A DNA stretch of 64,000 bases from Deinococcus cellulosilyticus NBRC 106333 = KACC 11606 (GCF_007990775.1 NZ_BJXB01000006.1:62001-126000); one strand, 5' to 3'. Numbered from the stretch's first letter, positions 42,643 to 51,853 are shown. Translations and numbers: made by a program. The notes: generated from the sequence alone by a model not told the origin.

Positions 42643-43557
42643 ATGACTGAGACAGGGAAAACAAACTTGAATGTGGATTCTCCCGTGGTGGGAAGGTATG
42701 CTCCGAGCCCCACTGGGAACATGCACCTCGGGAATGCCCGCACGGCACTCCTGGCCTGGCTGCATGCCCGTGCGCAGGGTGGCCGTTTCATTCTGCGTTT
42801 TGAGGACCTGGACCACACGCGGGTGAGGCCCTTTGCTTACGACTCGATTCGCAAGGACCTGGAATGGCTGGGTCTCGACTGGGATGAGGAGCACATCCAG
42901 AGTGAGCGCCTTCACCTGTACGAAGAGGCCTTTCAGAAGCTGGACACCTATCCCTGCACCTGTTCCCGCAAAGACATTCTGGAGTCTGCCTCTGCGCCCC
43001 ACGGTGCAGAACTGGTGTACCCTGGCACCTGCTTGCAAGGTGAGCTGAAGCCAGATCGTCCTGTGTCCTGGCGCTGGAACGTCCCTGATCTGATCATCAC
43101 GGTGCAGGATCACCTGATGGGCACCCTCACCCAGAACCTGAAATCAGAGGTGGGTGATTTTGTCCTGAAACGCAACGATGGGGTATTTGCGTACCATCTG
43201 GCGGTGGTGGTTGATGATGCCCTTATGGGAGTGACAGAGGTGGTGCGGGGTGCAGACCTTTTCACGGCGACCCCAAGGCAGGTGGCTTTGCAGCAGGTTC
43301 TGGGGTGTTCCGTACCTGAGTACTGGCATGTTCCCCTGATGGCCGACTTTCAAGGTGTAAGGTTGGCGAAAAGAAATGGTGCACCCTCGGTGTCCGATTT
43401 GCGTAACAATAACATGAACCCACATGCGATTGTGTCGCAGTTGACAAAGAGTTTAGGGTACGATGTACCCGGTACAATTTCAGCCCGCGAGCTTCTTTCA
43501 AGTCCTCTAGCAAAGTTAGACAATTCGTATAAGAAATTCCTTGACAGCTCGCTATAG
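42643..43557 (+). CDS. gluQ: Glutamyl-queuosine tRNA(Asp) synthetase
   Basis: 304 residues, a GluRS catalytic-domain paralogue lacking the anticodon domain; it attaches glutamate to queuosine in tRNA-Asp. GRYAPSPTGNMHLGNARTAL contains the HIGH region, and LAKRNGAPSV replaces KMSKS. The zinc ligands are Cys105, Cys107, Tyr126 and Cys130. Fits with queDEC elsewhere in the window. The start at 42643 keeps the normal N-terminus; an ATG at 42583 overlaps a TAGAAT box (42579-42584) that probably starts the transcript. Confidence 0.92.
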   Translation: MTETGKTNLNVDSPVVGRYAPSPTGNMHLGNARTALLAWLHARAQGGRFILRFEDLDHTRVRPFAYDSIRKDLEWLGLDWDEEHIQSERLHLYEEAFQKLDTYPCTCSRKDILESASAPHGAELVYPGTCLQGELKPDRPVSWRWNVPDLIITVQDHLMGTLTQNLKSEVGDFVLKRNDGVFAYHLAVVVDDALMGVTEVVRGADLFTATPRQVALQQVLGCSVPEYWHVPLMADFQGVRLAKRNGAPSVSDLRNNNMNPHAIVSQLTKSLGYDVPGTISARELLSSPLAKLDNSYKKFLDSSL

Positions 43558-43565
43558 TGTCTCAC

Positions 43566-44813
43566 ATGAGCCAATTCAATCTCCCGACCTTTGCTCTGCC
43601 TGATGCCAGAGGCCGGTTTGACGAATTCGGCGGACGTTACGTCCCCGAGACCCTGATTCCTGCGCTCGATGAACTGAACCGCGCATATCAGGAAGCCAAA
43701 ACCGATCCTGAGTTCCTCAGAGAATTCGATTACTACCTGCGTGAATTCGTGGGTCGTCCCTCCCGCCTGTACTTTGCCCGCAACCTCACCGAGCACCTCG
43801 GTGGCGCAAAAATCTACTTCAAACGTGAAGACCTGAACCACACCGGTGCCCACAAGATCAACAACACCATCGGTCAGGCCTTGCTGGCAAAACGCATGGG
43901 CAAAAAACGCATCATTGCAGAAACCGGAGCAGGACAGCACGGGGTGGCCACGGCCACCGCCTGCGCCCTGTTCGGACTCGAATGCGTGGTGTACATGGGG
44001 GCAGAAGACATCCGCCGCCAGAACCTCAATGTCTTCCGCATGAAACTGCTCGGTGCAGAAGTGCGCGAGGTCACCAGTGGCACCTCCACCCTGAAAGACG
44101 CCACCAACGAAGCCATCCGCGACTGGGTGACCAACGTGCGGGACAGCTTCTACATCCTGGGCTCTGTGGTCGGTCCGCACCCCTACCCCATGATGGTCCG
44201 TGACTTCCAGAGCATCATCGGCGAAGAAGCCAAAGCGCAACTGAAAGAACTTGAAGGCCGCGAAGTGCCTGACGTGATCATCGCCTGCGTTGGTGGTGGA
44301 AGCAACGCCATCGGTCTGTTTGCACCTTTCGCCTACCTCCCTGAAAACGAGCGTCCCCGCATCATCGGTGTGGAAGCTGCAGGGGAAGGGGTCGAATCCG
44401 GACGCCACGCTGCAAGCGTCTCCGGAGGAAAAGTCGGGGTGCTGCACGGTTCCAAGATGTACCTGCTCTATGACAACGACGGACAGATCACCCCGGCCCA
44501 CTCCATCAGCGCAGGTCTGGATTACCCTGGCATCGGTCCAGAGCACTCCTATTACGCCAAGACCGGTGTGGCCGAATACGCCCCCATCACCGACGAGGAA
44601 GCCCTGGAAGCCTTCCAGGCATTCACCCGCTTTGAAGGGATCATTCCGGCACTCGAAACCAGTCACGCCATTGCACAGGTCTTCAAGACTGCGCCCACCC
44701 TCTCCAAAGACCAGATCATTGTGGTGTCCCTCTCTGGACGTGGCGACAAGGATGTCACCGAAGTCATGCGCCTGATGGAACTGCAGCAAAAAAAAGTTGA
44801 GGTGAATGCATGA
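43566..44813 (+). CDS. trpB: Tryptophan synthase beta subunit
   Basis: Condenses indole and serine with PLP. 415 residues. GRFDEFGGRYVPETL opens it, PLP Lys97 in HTGAHKINN, AETGAGQHGVATA, and the phosphate loop GGGSNAIG. TATAGT (43553-43558) overlaps the gluQ stop and ends 7 nt before the ATG, so trpBA has its own leaderless promoter inside the end of gluQ. A GTG at 43557 is in frame but inside that box. trpA overlaps by ATGA. Confidence 0.96.
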   Translation: MSQFNLPTFALPDARGRFDEFGGRYVPETLIPALDELNRAYQEAKTDPEFLREFDYYLREFVGRPSRLYFARNLTEHLGGAKIYFKREDLNHTGAHKINNTIGQALLAKRMGKKRIIAETGAGQHGVATATACALFGLECVVYMGAEDIRRQNLNVFRMKLLGAEVREVTSGTSTLKDATNEAIRDWVTNVRDSFYILGSVVGPHPYPMMVRDFQSIIGEEAKAQLKELEGREVPDVIIACVGGGSNAIGLFAPFAYLPENERPRIIGVEAAGEGVESGRHAASVSGGKVGVLHGSKMYLLYDNDGQITPAHSISAGLDYPGIGPEHSYYAKTGVAEYAPITDEEALEAFQAFTRFEGIIPALETSHAIAQVFKTAPTLSKDQIIVVSLSGRGDKDVTEVMRLMELQQKKVEVNA

Positions 44814-45592
44814 GCCGCATTCAGCAAGCCTTTGACAATGCCAGAAAATCAGGCCGCGCCGCCTTCATCCCCTACCTGCCTGCCGGTTATCCCAGCAAAG
44901 CCCAGTTCGTGAAAGACGCCCTGGCCCTGCTGGAGCAGGCCGACCTGATGGAAATCGGGCTCCCATACTCCGATCCCCTCGGAGACGGTCCCACCATCCA
45001 GAGGGCCACCGAGAAAGTCCTGCGTCAGGGTTTCACCATGCTGGACTTCTTTGATGCCATCCGTGAAGTGCGCAAGCAGACCGACAAGGCCCTGCTCGTC
45101 ATGACTTACTACAACCCCATCCTGGCCTGGGGCGAAGAGGCCTTCATTCGGGATGTCAAGGAAGCAGGCATTGACGGTCTGATCCTCCCTGACCTTCCCC
45201 CAGACGAGGCAGACACCCTGATTCCCCTCGCTGAAAAATACGATGTGAAACTCACCTTCCTGATCGCTCCCACCAGCACCCCCAACCGGGTGGAACTGGT
45301 TGCCCGTTCCTGCACGGGTTTCGTGTATGCGGTCAGTGTGGTCGGGGTGACCGGAGCCCGTTCCGGCGAGGCCCTCTATGAAGTGCCTGACCTGGTGAAG
45401 CTCGCCAAGCAGCACACCGGTCTTCCCGTGGCCGTGGGCTTCGGGGTCAGTGACCGTGCCAGCGCAGCAAAAATTGCCAGTGTTGCAGACGGTGTGGTGG
45501 TGGGCAGTGCCTTCATCAACACCATCGAGAAAGGGGGAGACCTCACCGGTCTGGCCCGCAACATCTTTGATGGGACCTACAAAGCGTCCTGA
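44810..45592 (+). CDS. trpA: Tryptophan synthase alpha subunit
   Basis: Splits indole-3-glycerol phosphate; the indole is channelled to TrpB. 260 residues. Catalytic Glu48 (DLMEIGLPYSDP) and Asp59 (LGDGPT) are in place, plus GVTGAR and VAVGFGVSD phosphate-site motifs. Starts within the trpB stop. Other trp genes are not in the window. Confidence 0.96.
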   Translation: MSRIQQAFDNARKSGRAAFIPYLPAGYPSKAQFVKDALALLEQADLMEIGLPYSDPLGDGPTIQRATEKVLRQGFTMLDFFDAIREVRKQTDKALLVMTYYNPILAWGEEAFIRDVKEAGIDGLILPDLPPDEADTLIPLAEKYDVKLTFLIAPTSTPNRVELVARSCTGFVYAVSVVGVTGARSGEALYEVPDLVKLAKQHTGLPVAVGFGVSDRASAAKIASVADGVVVGSAFINTIEKGGDLTGLARNIFDGTYKAS

Positions 45593-45606
45593 GTTCACAA
45601 ACCACG

Positions 45607-45632
45607 GACCCGGAGGCCATCCCCTCCGGGTC
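45607..45632 (+). terminator. trpBA terminator
   Basis: GACCCGGAGG (45607-45616) pairs with CCTCCGGGTC (45623-45632), followed by TTTT. Confidence 0.88.
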
Positions 45633-45684
45633 TTTTGATGGCAGCCCTTATCAAACTCTCCCTGAACTCTTTATATTGGACTCC

Positions 45685-45915
45685 ATGAAACCTTTTGTTG
45701 TGGGTTTGCTGCTGGGCCTGATTTCAATGCTCAGTTACCTGATGGGCCTGATGGCTGGTCTGGTGGTTGCAGTGCTGGTCTTGCTCGGATACCTGCTCTT
45801 CCTGGTCATCCGCAAAGTGGGACAGGGAGTGGATGAAGTTTGGATGGGCCTGATCCCTGGGGCCATGCTGGGTTTTGGTCTGCGTTACCTCTGGATCAGC
45901 GTGCTGCAGGCCTGA
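45685..45915 (+). CDS. Small integral membrane protein
   Basis: 76 residues from ATG at 45685, with about three hydrophobic stretches (VVGLLLGLISMLSYLMGLMA, VVAVLVLLGYLLFLVI and a C-terminal one). No family recognised. TATATT (45672-45677) ends 7 nt before the ATG: leaderless. Confidence 0.7.
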   Translation: MKPFVVGLLLGLISMLSYLMGLMAGLVVAVLVLLGYLLFLVIRKVGQGVDEVWMGLIPGAMLGFGLRYLWISVLQA

Positions 45916-45940
45916 ACCTTCAGAGGGAACTCCCACACCT

Positions 45941-46261
45941 TCAGGAGATCTGCCGGACTGGAATGATCAGCAATTTGGCCTGCCCATTTTCCTGATAACT
46001 GAATTCAATGGACTCCAGGCGTTCCGATTCACCCACATCCCGGTTTTCACTGCGGGTGTACGGGTTCATGGCGACATTGCGGGCCGTGTCCTGCGTGACA
46101 GAGGGCTCTTGGCTGGGATCGACCGTGACTTCTGGTGTGTGGGGATTGTTCAAAGCAAACGTTGTGTCGCAGTGTTTGCAGGTAAAGTCATTGACATCGG
46201 TGACCTGGGCAAGGGTGATGGGCAATTCGCGTCCGCACACCGGACAGTTCAGGCTTTCCAT
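45941..46261 (-). CDS. Zinc-ribbon protein of unknown function
   Basis: 106 residues. N-terminal CPVCG and CKHC pairs (~6-30) form a predicted zinc ribbon; the rest is polar and probably flexible, ending in a beta-like LLIIPVRQI. The start at 46261 follows GGAGGAT, and TATACT (46297-46292) gives a ~24-nt leader. Confidence 0.75.
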   Translation of the reverse strand: MESLNCPVCGRELPITLAQVTDVNDFTCKHCDTTFALNNPHTPEVTVDPSQEPSVTQDTARNVAMNPYTRSENRDVGESERLESIEFSYQENGQAKLLIIPVRQIS

Positions 46262-46397
46262 AAATCCTCCGCATGAAAATGAAGTGAAACCAGTATAGGA
46301 GGAAGTGGACGGCATCCCTGTGTGAATTCGCTCAGACTGGGGTTTTTCCTGAACCGCACCCGACCTGTTTTCCGTACATGGGTAGGAGGAGTTTTCC

Positions 46398-47393
46398 GTG
46401 ATTGAATCCCAGCTTTATGACACCATCATCATCGGCGGCGGGCCTGCAGGCCTGACTGCTGCTTTACACCTCGCCTTTCACAAGAGAAAGGTGCTGGTCG
46501 TGGACCGCCGCACAGGCCCCCTCTGGTACACCACCACACCCCTGTGGAACGTGCCAGGGTTCATTGGCAAACCTGGGGTCACCATCCAGAAAACCATGCT
46601 GAAAGAAGCCCAGGAAGCCGGAGCCGAAGTGGTCAAGGACAGCATTGTTGAGGTCTCGGGTTCGGAAGGCCATTTTCAGCTGACCGGAGAAAAAGGCGTG
46701 TATCAGGCAAGGACACTGCTGCTGGCCACCGGGGTTGCCCGCCATCACCCTCTGGTGAATGGGGATTTCGAGCCCTGGTTCAAGTACGCCGCAAAAGGCA
46801 ACACCTATTATTGCCCGGATTGTGAGTCCCCAGAGCTGCTCGGGCAGGATGTGGTGGTCATTGAAAGCCACAACCCCAATGGTGGGGTCTCCCAGGGCAG
46901 TTATCTTGCCGAGTTTGCATCCAGGGTGCGCCTGCTGCTCACGGGTCCCACTGAATTCAAGCCTGAGTGGGAAGCAAAACGCAAGGAACTGGGCTTTGAT
47001 GTGATTGAGGGTCAGATTCAGGATGTGGAAGGCTCAAAAGGTCGGGTGCATGCCCTGATCCTGAACGATGGCACCCGTGTGGAGGCAGACGCCTATTACG
47101 TCTCCAACCCCAAGTTTCCCCGCAACGACCTTGCAAAACAGCTCGGGGCAGAAATCGGTCCCAGGGACCACATCGTCACTGGTCCCAGAGGCCAGCTCAG
47201 GAAAGCAGGTGGCCTGGACACCGAATTCATTCCTGGCGTGTGGGCGGCAGGGGATGTGCAACCGCAGACCCAGCAGGTGACCATTGCCATGGGATCGGGC
47301 AACAAGGCTGCAGTGATGATCGACCAGCACCTGACCCACCTGCAACTCCGGCAACTGGGCAAAACCCAGGATGTTGTGACAGCACACGACTGA
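46398..47393 (+). CDS. Thioredoxin-reductase-like FAD-dependent oxidoreductase
   Basis: 331 residues. FAD motif DTIIIGGGPAGLTAALHLA, a CxxC pair Cys139/Cys142 (YYCPDCESPEL) where TrxR has CATC, then VVVIES in the NADPH-domain position without the usual GxGxxA, and GVWAAGDVQPQTQQV. The changed NADPH motif and CPDC suggest a TrxR homologue with another donor or partner. GTG start with GGAGGAG. Terminator follows. Confidence 0.82.
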   Translation: MIESQLYDTIIIGGGPAGLTAALHLAFHKRKVLVVDRRTGPLWYTTTPLWNVPGFIGKPGVTIQKTMLKEAQEAGAEVVKDSIVEVSGSEGHFQLTGEKGVYQARTLLLATGVARHHPLVNGDFEPWFKYAAKGNTYYCPDCESPELLGQDVVVIESHNPNGGVSQGSYLAEFASRVRLLLTGPTEFKPEWEAKRKELGFDVIEGQIQDVEGSKGRVHALILNDGTRVEADAYYVSNPKFPRNDLAKQLGAEIGPRDHIVTGPRGQLRKAGGLDTEFIPGVWAAGDVQPQTQQVTIAMGSGNKAAVMIDQHLTHLQLRQLGKTQDVVTAHD

Positions 47394-47408
47394 ACCGATC
47401 AAATGAAA

Positions 47409-47439
47409 AAACCCTGTCCTCCTGAGCAAGACAGGGTTT
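47409..47439. terminator. Terminator between the TrxR-like and QorB-like genes
   Basis: AAACCCTGTC (47409-47418) pairs with GACAGGGTTT (47430-47439), 11-nt loop, A and T flanks on both sides. Confidence 0.82.
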
Positions 47440-47450
47440 CTTTCTGCAGT

Positions 47451-48314
47451 TCAGGACTGAGGAACGACCTCAAGGGCCTGCCTGACGGTTTCTGAAATGG
47501 GGGTGGTTGCGTGACCGATCAGTCGGGTCAGGTCGTCCCGCTCCGTGAACAGCTCACCTCTGGCAATCCCGGTGTCAGAGTCAGCCAGAGCATGGGCATA
47601 ACCCGCAGGAAGGCCAAACTGGACCAGCAGGGCTTCATATTCCTGGGCAGGAAGGTTGTGGTAGCTGACTTCCTTCCCGGTCTGGTGAGCGATTTCTGCA
47701 GCCAGCTCCGCCAGGGTGAAGTTGTTGCTTCCACCCAGTTCATAGGTCTGGTTTTCATGACCATCTGTCAGCAGGACCTGTGCGGCGGCCTCGGCATATT
47801 CGCTGCGGGCGGCACTGCTGATGCGGCCCTCTCCTGCAGCTCCGAACACTTTGCCCGTGGCTGCGGCCTGCTGGATGCTGCTGAGGTAATTTTCGTTGTA
47901 CCAGCCGTTGCGCAGCAGGACATAAGGAACCCCGGAGGCTTTCAGGACGGCTTCGGTGCCTTTGTGTTCTCCAGCCAGCATCATTTCTCCTGCGTTGAGG
48001 ATGCTGGTGTAGGCCAGGAGTTTTACGTCAGCTTTCTTCGCAGCTTCAATGACATTCTGGTGCTCCTGAACGCGCTGTCCAAAGTTGGTGCCTGAGATCA
48101 GCAGCAGGCGTTCCACCCCCTGCAGGGCAGATTTGATGGTTTCAGGCTGGCTGTAATCTAAGGGGCGCACCTGCACGCCCAGGGCTTTCAGACCCTGCGC
48201 TTTTTCAGGATTTCTCACGCCGGCAATGATGCGGGAGGGTTCGGTGCCTGCCTCGAGAAGGGCTTTGATGGTGAGCTTTCCAAGCTGTCCGGTGGCTGCA
48301 GTGACAAGAATCAT
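47451..48314 (-). CDS. NAD(P)H-binding quinone reductase-like protein (QorB/NmrA type)
   Basis: 287 residues. Rossmann start MILVTAATGQLGKLTIKALLE, then RIIAGVRNPEKAQGLKALGVQVRPLDYSQPE, LLLISGTN, and AYTSILNAGEMMLAGEHKGTEAVLKASGVPYVLLRNGWYNENY, the pattern of QorB. AGGAG precedes the ATG at 48314. Its promoter is flanked by TTACATG repeats, so it is probably repressor-controlled, for example by a redox-sensing HxlR-type protein. Confidence 0.85.
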   Translation of the reverse strand: MILVTAATGQLGKLTIKALLEAGTEPSRIIAGVRNPEKAQGLKALGVQVRPLDYSQPETIKSALQGVERLLLISGTNFGQRVQEHQNVIEAAKKADVKLLAYTSILNAGEMMLAGEHKGTEAVLKASGVPYVLLRNGWYNENYLSSIQQAAATGKVFGAAGEGRISSAARSEYAEAAAQVLLTDGHENQTYELGGSNNFTLAELAAEIAHQTGKEVSYHNLPAQEYEALLVQFGLPAGYAHALADSDTGIARGELFTERDDLTRLIGHATTPISETVRQALEVVPQS

Positions 48315-48417
48315 GTGGGTTCTCCTGGGGAATGAGGGGGCGGCACGCTGAAACGTCTGCCGACAAGTGGGAGGGATGGTGGGAATACAGAATCTGCTGA
48401 TGGGCACGCTGGCCCGA

Positions 48418-48457
48418 TTACATGTAAAAAAATATCTTACATGCAGAGTTCTGTCAA
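48418..48457 (-). promoter_or_regulatory. Promoter and TTACATG operator repeats of the QorB-like gene
   Basis: Minus-strand TTGACA (48457-48452), 17 nt, TATTTT (48434-48429). TTACATG (48437-48443) lies in the spacer and TTACATGTAA (48418-48427) at the start site, 19 nt apart, a layout suited to a repressor dimer pair. Confidence 0.65.
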
Positions 48458-48544
48458 GGTGCCAGGTCACCATCACAGAACATTCCCCAGCAAAACACCG
48501 TTTCAAACCCAATTGACCCATGCCAGAAGGTTTACCATTTCAGT

Positions 48545-50353
48545 GTGACTTCCAGCGCACCGAAGACCGATTTTTCCACCCAGATCAAAGACCTCAGAGA
48601 AACACTCTCCCTGGTGTGGGAAACCGCACCCGCACAGGCTTTTCTGCTGGTGATGCTGAGCGTTGTGCAGGCTTTTTTGCCAGCAGCGACCCTCTGGGTC
48701 TCCAAACTGCTGCTTGATGCCGTCACTGCAGCCATCTCCCAGCAGCAGAACAACCTCACCCAGCTTGTGGAAATCCTTCTGTTGCAAGTTGGAATCGGCA
48801 TTCTGGGCAGCCTGCTCTCCACCTGGCAGGGCATGGTCAGAGAACTCTTTGCAGACAGCCTGCAAAACCGCATCTCCCAGAAAATCCTCAACAAGGCCAG
48901 TGAACTTGAAGTGGAACGCTTCGAGAACGCGGAAACCTACGACGCCCTGCAGAATGCCTACCGGGAAGTCGGAAGCCGCCCCCTCGGGGTGCTGACCCAG
49001 GTGATTGCCCTCGGGCAGGCGGTCATCACGCTGGCCTCCATCAGTGCCCTGATGGCCCGCCTGGGATGGGCGATCCTGCCACTGGTGTTGCTGGCCACCC
49101 TGCCCACCGTGTGGGTCTCCAACCGTTTTGGCATGGAAGGGTACCGCATGATCCGCCGCCGCACCCATGATGCCCGGGTGCAGAACTACCTGGGCAGCAT
49201 CCTCACCTCGGACGCCCTGGTCAAGGAAGTGCGGCTCTTTCACTTCGAGCCTTACCTGCTGACCCGATGGCAGGAGTACTACCGCAAGTTCCGGGCACAA
49301 CTGGTTCCCCTGGTGCGGGCCAGAAGCCTGTGGAGCCTTGGAGCCTCCATTTTCTCTGCCCTGGTCATTGCTTTCGCCACCTACCTGATCTTGCTGCGGG
49401 CGGTGGCCGGTCAGATCACCGTGGGGGATTTCTCCCTCTTCATTCTGGGGATCACCCAGGTTCAGGGACAGTTTTCCACCCTGTTGAACGGCTTTTCAGG
49501 GCTGTACCAGAACGTCATCTACATGCGCAACCTCTTTGAATTCCTGGAACTTCCTGCCCGGGACCTGGATGCCGGAGAATCCTTCAGTGGAACCATCGAC
49601 ACGCTGGAATTCGAGCAGGTGAGCTTTCGGTATCCCTTCACAGACCGCGACATTCTGAAAGGGGTCAGCTTCAGGATTGAAAAAGGACATGCCCTGGCCC
49701 TGGTGGGAGAGAACGGGGCAGGGAAGACCACCATCGTGAAACTGCTCACCCGACTCTTTGAACCCACCGCCGGGCGCATCCTGATCAACGGACAGGACGC
49801 CCGCACCTTCAGTGTGCGCAGCCTGCAGCAGGCCATGAGCATCATCTTCCAGGACTTTGGGCAGTACCAGATGTCCGTGCGAGAGAACATTGCCCTCAGT
49901 GACCACCCGGAAACGCAGACAAATGCCTCGGAACGGGTGGAGGAGGCCGCAGAAACCGCAGGAGCCCACTTCATTGAGACCCTGCCCGAACAGTACAGCA
50001 CCCAGCTTGGACGCCTCTTCACCGGAGGCAGGCAACTCTCTGGGGGTCAATGGCAGCGTCTGGCCCTCGCCCGGCTCTACTACCGCAAAGCCTCATTGCT
50101 GGTCTTCGATGAGCCCACTGCAGCCCTTGACGCAAATGCGGAATTTGAAGTGGTTGAGGCCCTGCGCAAGGAGGCCCACTCCCGCATCACCGTGATCATT
50201 TCCCACCGTTTCAGCACCGTGCGTCTGGCCGATCACATCATCGTTCTGGAAAATGGAGTGATAGAAGAAAGTGGTTCGCACGCTGAACTCATGGCCCAGG
50301 GCAGAACCTATGCCCACATGTACACCTTGCAGGCGAAAGGATACCAGGGATGA
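48545..50353 (+). CDS. ABC exporter, fused transmembrane and ATP-binding domains
   Basis: 602 residues. Six-helix membrane domain (~25-320), then an ATPase: Walker A GENGAGKTT, Q-loop FQDFGQYQ, signature LSGGQWQRLALAR, Walker B LLVFDEPTAALD, H-loop ISHRFSTVR. Lipid, peptide or drug exporter; the substrate is unknown. GTG start, TACCAT (48533-48538) 6 nt upstream. ATGA overlap with the next gene. Confidence 0.9.
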   Translation: MTSSAPKTDFSTQIKDLRETLSLVWETAPAQAFLLVMLSVVQAFLPAATLWVSKLLLDAVTAAISQQQNNLTQLVEILLLQVGIGILGSLLSTWQGMVRELFADSLQNRISQKILNKASELEVERFENAETYDALQNAYREVGSRPLGVLTQVIALGQAVITLASISALMARLGWAILPLVLLATLPTVWVSNRFGMEGYRMIRRRTHDARVQNYLGSILTSDALVKEVRLFHFEPYLLTRWQEYYRKFRAQLVPLVRARSLWSLGASIFSALVIAFATYLILLRAVAGQITVGDFSLFILGITQVQGQFSTLLNGFSGLYQNVIYMRNLFEFLELPARDLDAGESFSGTIDTLEFEQVSFRYPFTDRDILKGVSFRIEKGHALALVGENGAGKTTIVKLLTRLFEPTAGRILINGQDARTFSVRSLQQAMSIIFQDFGQYQMSVRENIALSDHPETQTNASERVEEAAETAGAHFIETLPEQYSTQLGRLFTGGRQLSGGQWQRLALARLYYRKASLLVFDEPTAALDANAEFEVVEALRKEAHSRITVIISHRFSTVRLADHIIVLENGVIEESGSHAELMAQGRTYAHMYTLQAKGYQG

Positions 50354-50778
50354 CAGAAACACGAACTTGCCCAGAATGTGGCGCAGCATGGACCAGCGGA
50401 GTGACCTGTGAAGAGATGTTTCATCAGGTGCTCGTCTGGGAGGCAGAGGATGCTGACCTCCTCTCAGAGCACTTCCTGACTGTGGCCTGCTACAACCTCC
50501 AGCATCCCGCCATGTTTCAGGACAGTGCCATCGAAAACCTGAAAGGGGGTCTGGTCCTCAGGATCGACCAGAATGCACAGGTCCCAGAACTTCGCAGGAG
50601 GGCAGCAGCTGCTTACAACGGTCCCCAGCGTGTGCTCAAACCTGTTCCAGAACGTAAATCTGTGCTTCAGGAGTGGCACATGACCATTGCAGAGGTTTAT
50701 GCAAATGGAGAACCTCTGGGGGCAGCAGACCGGGTAAGGGCCTGGGGCAAGAGCACCCGGGAAGACCTCAGACCATAA
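50350..50778 (+). CDS. DUF5946-like small protein with N-terminal CPECG motif
   Basis: 142 residues. CPECGAAWTSGVTCEEMFHQVLVWEAED followed by HFLTVACYNLQHPAMF is the pattern of DUF5946. CPEC and the later Cys may bind metal. Translation-coupled to the ABC exporter by ATGA, suggesting a joint role. Function unknown. Confidence 0.78.
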   Translation: MTETRTCPECGAAWTSGVTCEEMFHQVLVWEAEDADLLSEHFLTVACYNLQHPAMFQDSAIENLKGGLVLRIDQNAQVPELRRRAAAAYNGPQRVLKPVPERKSVLQEWHMTIAEVYANGEPLGAADRVRAWGKSTREDLRP

Positions 50779-51157
50779 TAGTAAAAATAAATATTTCACA
50801 AATTTATAACAACGCCTAATATCGCACAATCTCTTGATTCACTCCCGAAACTTACTCAGAGAGGGCACCTGCAATTTCTTTCCAGTTCCGCCGACGTGCA
50901 GAAAGGCAGAGATTCCTTCTGAGAAAATTCCAGGCAATGAAATCATCTCACGCACCTTCCAGAGGCTTTTGGCATCATCTTGTGCACCTCTGGAAACCCA
51001 CTTGAGCATTTGCTGACCGCTGACGGCCGAGGGCTGACCGCTCTTTGAAACGGCACAGATCCTCCAGCAAATCTTCCCACACCGCACATCTCAGCTAGAC
51101 TACAGCTACAAATCAGTTTACAATCAGTTTATCCTCACACCTGTAACGGGAGCAGGC
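50779..51157. other. 379-nt intergenic region with degenerate TCAGCGGTCAGC-family repeat
   Basis: AT-rich start (50779-50830), then mixed sequence, then GCTGACCGC twice (51012-51020 and 51033-51041) in the style of the miniature repeats at 18241 and 27002. A 10-nt direct repeat AATCAGTTTA (51112-51121, 51123-51132) with 11-nt period overlaps a TACAAT -10 (51120-51125) for the next gene. No ORF of merit. Confidence 0.5.
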
Positions 51158-51451
51158 ATGACACCTCAATCGGGAAGCATCAACTTGATCCACTTCAAAG
51201 GCCGTGTCGAACTGGTGCAGTTCGGCAACACGGTTGAAGTGCGGGGTTGTGGGCAGCTTGACGATGCCGGGCAGATCATCCGGGCCTATTTCTCCGGCAA
51301 GGAACTGGTCTACGAGGGCACCTGCAAGTACCCCAATGGCGAAATCAAACAGGTCCGGATTCCCATCACCCTCTGGAACCCGGACCTGGAACCTGAACAG
51401 TCCCGTGAAGTGTTTTTTGAGTCTCTGGCCCTAGACGCTGGGCATGCCTGA
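51158..51451 (+). CDS. Small protein of unknown function
   Basis: 97 residues, soluble, beta-rich (INLIHFKGRVELVQFGNTVEVRG). Two cysteines. No recognised family. GGGAGC precedes the ATG. Its last 21 nt overlap the convergent 104-aa gene. A direct-repeat promoter lies upstream. Confidence 0.6.
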   Translation: MTPQSGSINLIHFKGRVELVQFGNTVEVRGCGQLDDAGQIIRAYFSGKELVYEGTCKYPNGEIKQVRIPITLWNPDLEPEQSREVFFESLALDAGHA

Positions 51452-51745
51452 GAGTTGCCCGTAGGCATCCATCAGCAGGGTTTTGGCGGTTCCGAGCTGT
51501 TCCTCGGTGTGCTCTCCTTCAATCACCTTCAAAACCTGCTGAACAAGACCGCTGGCCTGTTCGGTGAGGGCGGCATCAAACACCTGGGGGGCATGCAGGG
51601 CTTTTGGCGGGCTGGCTTCCGGGAACAGCAATTCGATGGCGAGCCTGAGGTGCTCCAGGGGGCCTTGCAGGGAAGCGAGGTCCTGATCTGCAGTCTGATT
51701 CAAAAACTGCCGTAAGTGTTGTGTTGCAATGTTCATGATGTCCAT
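51431..51745 (-). CDS. Small helical protein of unknown function
   Basis: 104 residues, nearly all helical (QHLRQFLNQTADQDLASLQGPLEHLRLAIELLF; FDAALTEQASGLVQQVLKVIEG). No motif recognised. ATGs at 51745 and 51736 are both possible; neither has a good ribosome site. Overlaps the preceding convergent gene by 21 nt. Confidence 0.6.
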   Translation of the reverse strand: MDIMNIATQHLRQFLNQTADQDLASLQGPLEHLRLAIELLFPEASPPKALHAPQVFDAALTEQASGLVQQVLKVIEGEHTEEQLGTAKTLLMDAYGQLSGMPSV

Positions 51746-51853
51746 GGTGTACCCATTTCAGGACATTTCCTGCCACATTGCTGTACTGGAATTTACAGGC
51801 TTCTCCTACTTTGGTCTGAAGACCTGTGCCCCTCCATCTCCTAGAGTGTCATC

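Noticed and set aside
43541..43558. TTGACA followed by TATAGT before trpB as a full promoter
   Set aside because: The hexamers are only 6 nt apart, too close for one promoter; only the TATAGT is kept as a -10.
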